The notes below the pieces were generated by a model. The model did not search any database. It had not been told where the DNA came from and saw only the letters and a list, made by a program, of their open reading frames with translations. Of a stretch of 6,310 nt of DNA, positions 5,575 to 6,310 are shown one piece after another (the stretch's first letter is position 1; each line of letters begins with the position of its first letter). The stretch spans positions 1-6,310 of the forward strand of contig SLPP01000371.1 of assembly GCA_007131945.1 (NCBI GenBank). The letters run 5' to 3'. Origin of the DNA: Paracoccaceae bacterium (lineage in GTDB: Bacteria; Pseudomonadota; Alphaproteobacteria; Rhodobacterales; Rhodobacteraceae). Position numbers and translations under genes: made by a program.

Positions 5575-6310
5575 GACGGCAGAAGATGAACCGAGACTGG
5601 ATCGCCACCGCCCGCACGCTGTCCGAAGCGCTTCCCTACCTGCAGCGCTACACCGGCGCCGTCGTGGTCATCAAGTTCGGCGGCAACGCGATGGGCGACG
5701 CGGCGGCGATGGCCGAGTTCGCCCGCGACATCGTGCTGATGCGGCAGGTCGGCGTGAACCCGGTCGTCGTGCATGGCGGCGGGCCGATGATCAACGAGCT
5801 TCTCGGCCGCCTGGGGATCGAGTCGCGCTTCGTGCGCGGCAAGCGGGTGACCGACCAGGCCACGGTCGAGGTGGTCGAGATGGTGCTCTCGGGGCTCGTC
5901 AACAAGCGCATCGTGCAGGCGATCAACGACCAGGGCGGGCGCGCGGTGGGCCTGTCGGGCAAGGACGACGACCTGATGGTCTGCGAGGCGGACGATCCGG
6001 AACTGGGCTTCGTCGGCCGGCCGGTGGAGATGAACGTGCAGGTGCTGCGCGATCTCTTCGGCGCGGGCATCATCCCGGTCGTGGCGCCGGTGGCGACGGG
6101 GATGGCCGAGAACGAGACCTTCAATGTCAACGGCGACACCGCGGCGGGCGCGATTGCCGGCGCGCTCAAGGCCGACCGGCTGCTGCTGCTGACCGATGTC
6201 GCCGGCGTGAAGGACGCGACCGGGGCGGTGGTGACGCAGCTTCATCCCGACCAGGTGCGGGAGATGACCGAGAAGGGCATCATCGCCGGCGGCATGATCC
6301 CCAAGACCGA
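5571..6310 (+). CDS. argB: ArgB, N-acetylglutamate kinase, 3' end beyond the window
   Basis: ArgB phosphorylates N-acetyl-L-glutamate, the second step of arginine synthesis, in the cytoplasm. 246 residues are visible of a family length near 290. Amino-acid-kinase motifs are IKFGGNAMG (34-42, catalytic K35), HGGGPMI (68-74), KRVTD (91-95), GLSGKD (127-132), [10 protein letters not shown] (184-193), [10 protein letters not shown] (204-213) and GGMIPK (240-245, with the second catalytic lysine K245). The N-terminal helix [11 protein letters not shown] (17-27) matches the extra helix of arginine-inhibited enzymes such as that of Pseudomonas aeruginosa, so feedback inhibition by arginine is likely, though the C-terminal part of the site is outside the window. 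ATG 5571 overlaps the engB stop as ATGA. ATG 5586 (MNRDW) is an in-frame alternative 5 codons later, and neither has a clear Shine-Dalgarno site. It is the fourth gene of the packed run. Confidence 0.96.
   Translation, partial: MRRQKMNRDWIATARTLSEALPYLQRYTGAVVVIKFGGNAMGDAAAMAEFARDIVLMRQVGVNPVVVHGGGPMINELLGRLGIESRFVRGKRVTDQATVEVVEMVLSGLVNKRIVQAINDQGGRAVGLSGKDDDLMVCEADDPELGFVGRPVEMNVQVLRDLFGAGIIPVVAPVATGMAENETFNVNGDTAAGAIAGALKADRLLLLTDVAGVKDATGAVVTQLHPDQVREMTEKGIIAGGMIPKT

Noticed and set aside
5349..6245. Open frame of 298 codons on the minus strand opposite engB and argB
   Set aside because: It is a His/Arg/Asp-rich antisense product without motifs, opposite two clearly coding genes.
1..6310. 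Mobile element, prophage, CRISPR, toxin-antitoxin or defence system
   Set aside because: No transposase, integrase, terminal inverted repeats, regular repeat array, tRNA-like fold or toxin-like small gene pair was seen on either strand.

Overview
The window is a GC-rich stretch (clearly above 60 % G+C, with strong G/C preference at third codon positions) of ordinary bacterial chromosome. All six protein genes lie on the + strand. The protein sequences, the GC content and the run yidC - MOSC protein - engB - argB point to an alphaproteobacterium, most likely of the Rhodobacteraceae (Rhodobacter/Paracoccus-like). This is a judgement from remembered family sequences and gene order, not from a search.

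Layout. Positions 1-624 hold the 3' part of ttcA (tRNA 2-thiocytidine synthetase); its ATP-binding P-loop lies upstream of the window. After a 70-bp gap, 695-2242 encodes a membrane-anchored protein with a degenerate GGDEF domain and a C-terminal EAL domain that keeps its phosphodiesterase residues. The 124-bp gap at 2243-2366 holds a GC-rich hairpin directly after the EAL stop codon, a probable sigma70-type promoter and a short leader. A tightly packed run follows: yidC (2367-4160), a MOSC-domain protein (4166-4918), engB/yihA (4915-5574) and argB (5571 to beyond the window). Its junctions are only a few bases long or are 4-base stop/start overlaps, so it probably forms one transcript with translational coupling.

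How the genes fit together. yidC and engB serve membrane-protein insertion and ribosome assembly. argB serves arginine synthesis, and its N-terminal helix suggests the arginine-inhibited class. The MOSC protein is probably a molybdenum-cofactor-dependent or sulfur-carrying enzyme of unknown substrate. ttcA modifies tRNA. The EAL protein is the only regulatory gene and looks like a separate transcription unit placed between ttcA and the yidC run.

No mobile element, CRISPR array, tRNA, rRNA or phage gene is visible, and I found no convincing new system. The points most worth a second look are the EAL protein, whose pseudo-GGDEF domain lost its catalytic motif but kept an RxxD at the inhibitory-site position, and an AT-rich patch at the end of ttcA.
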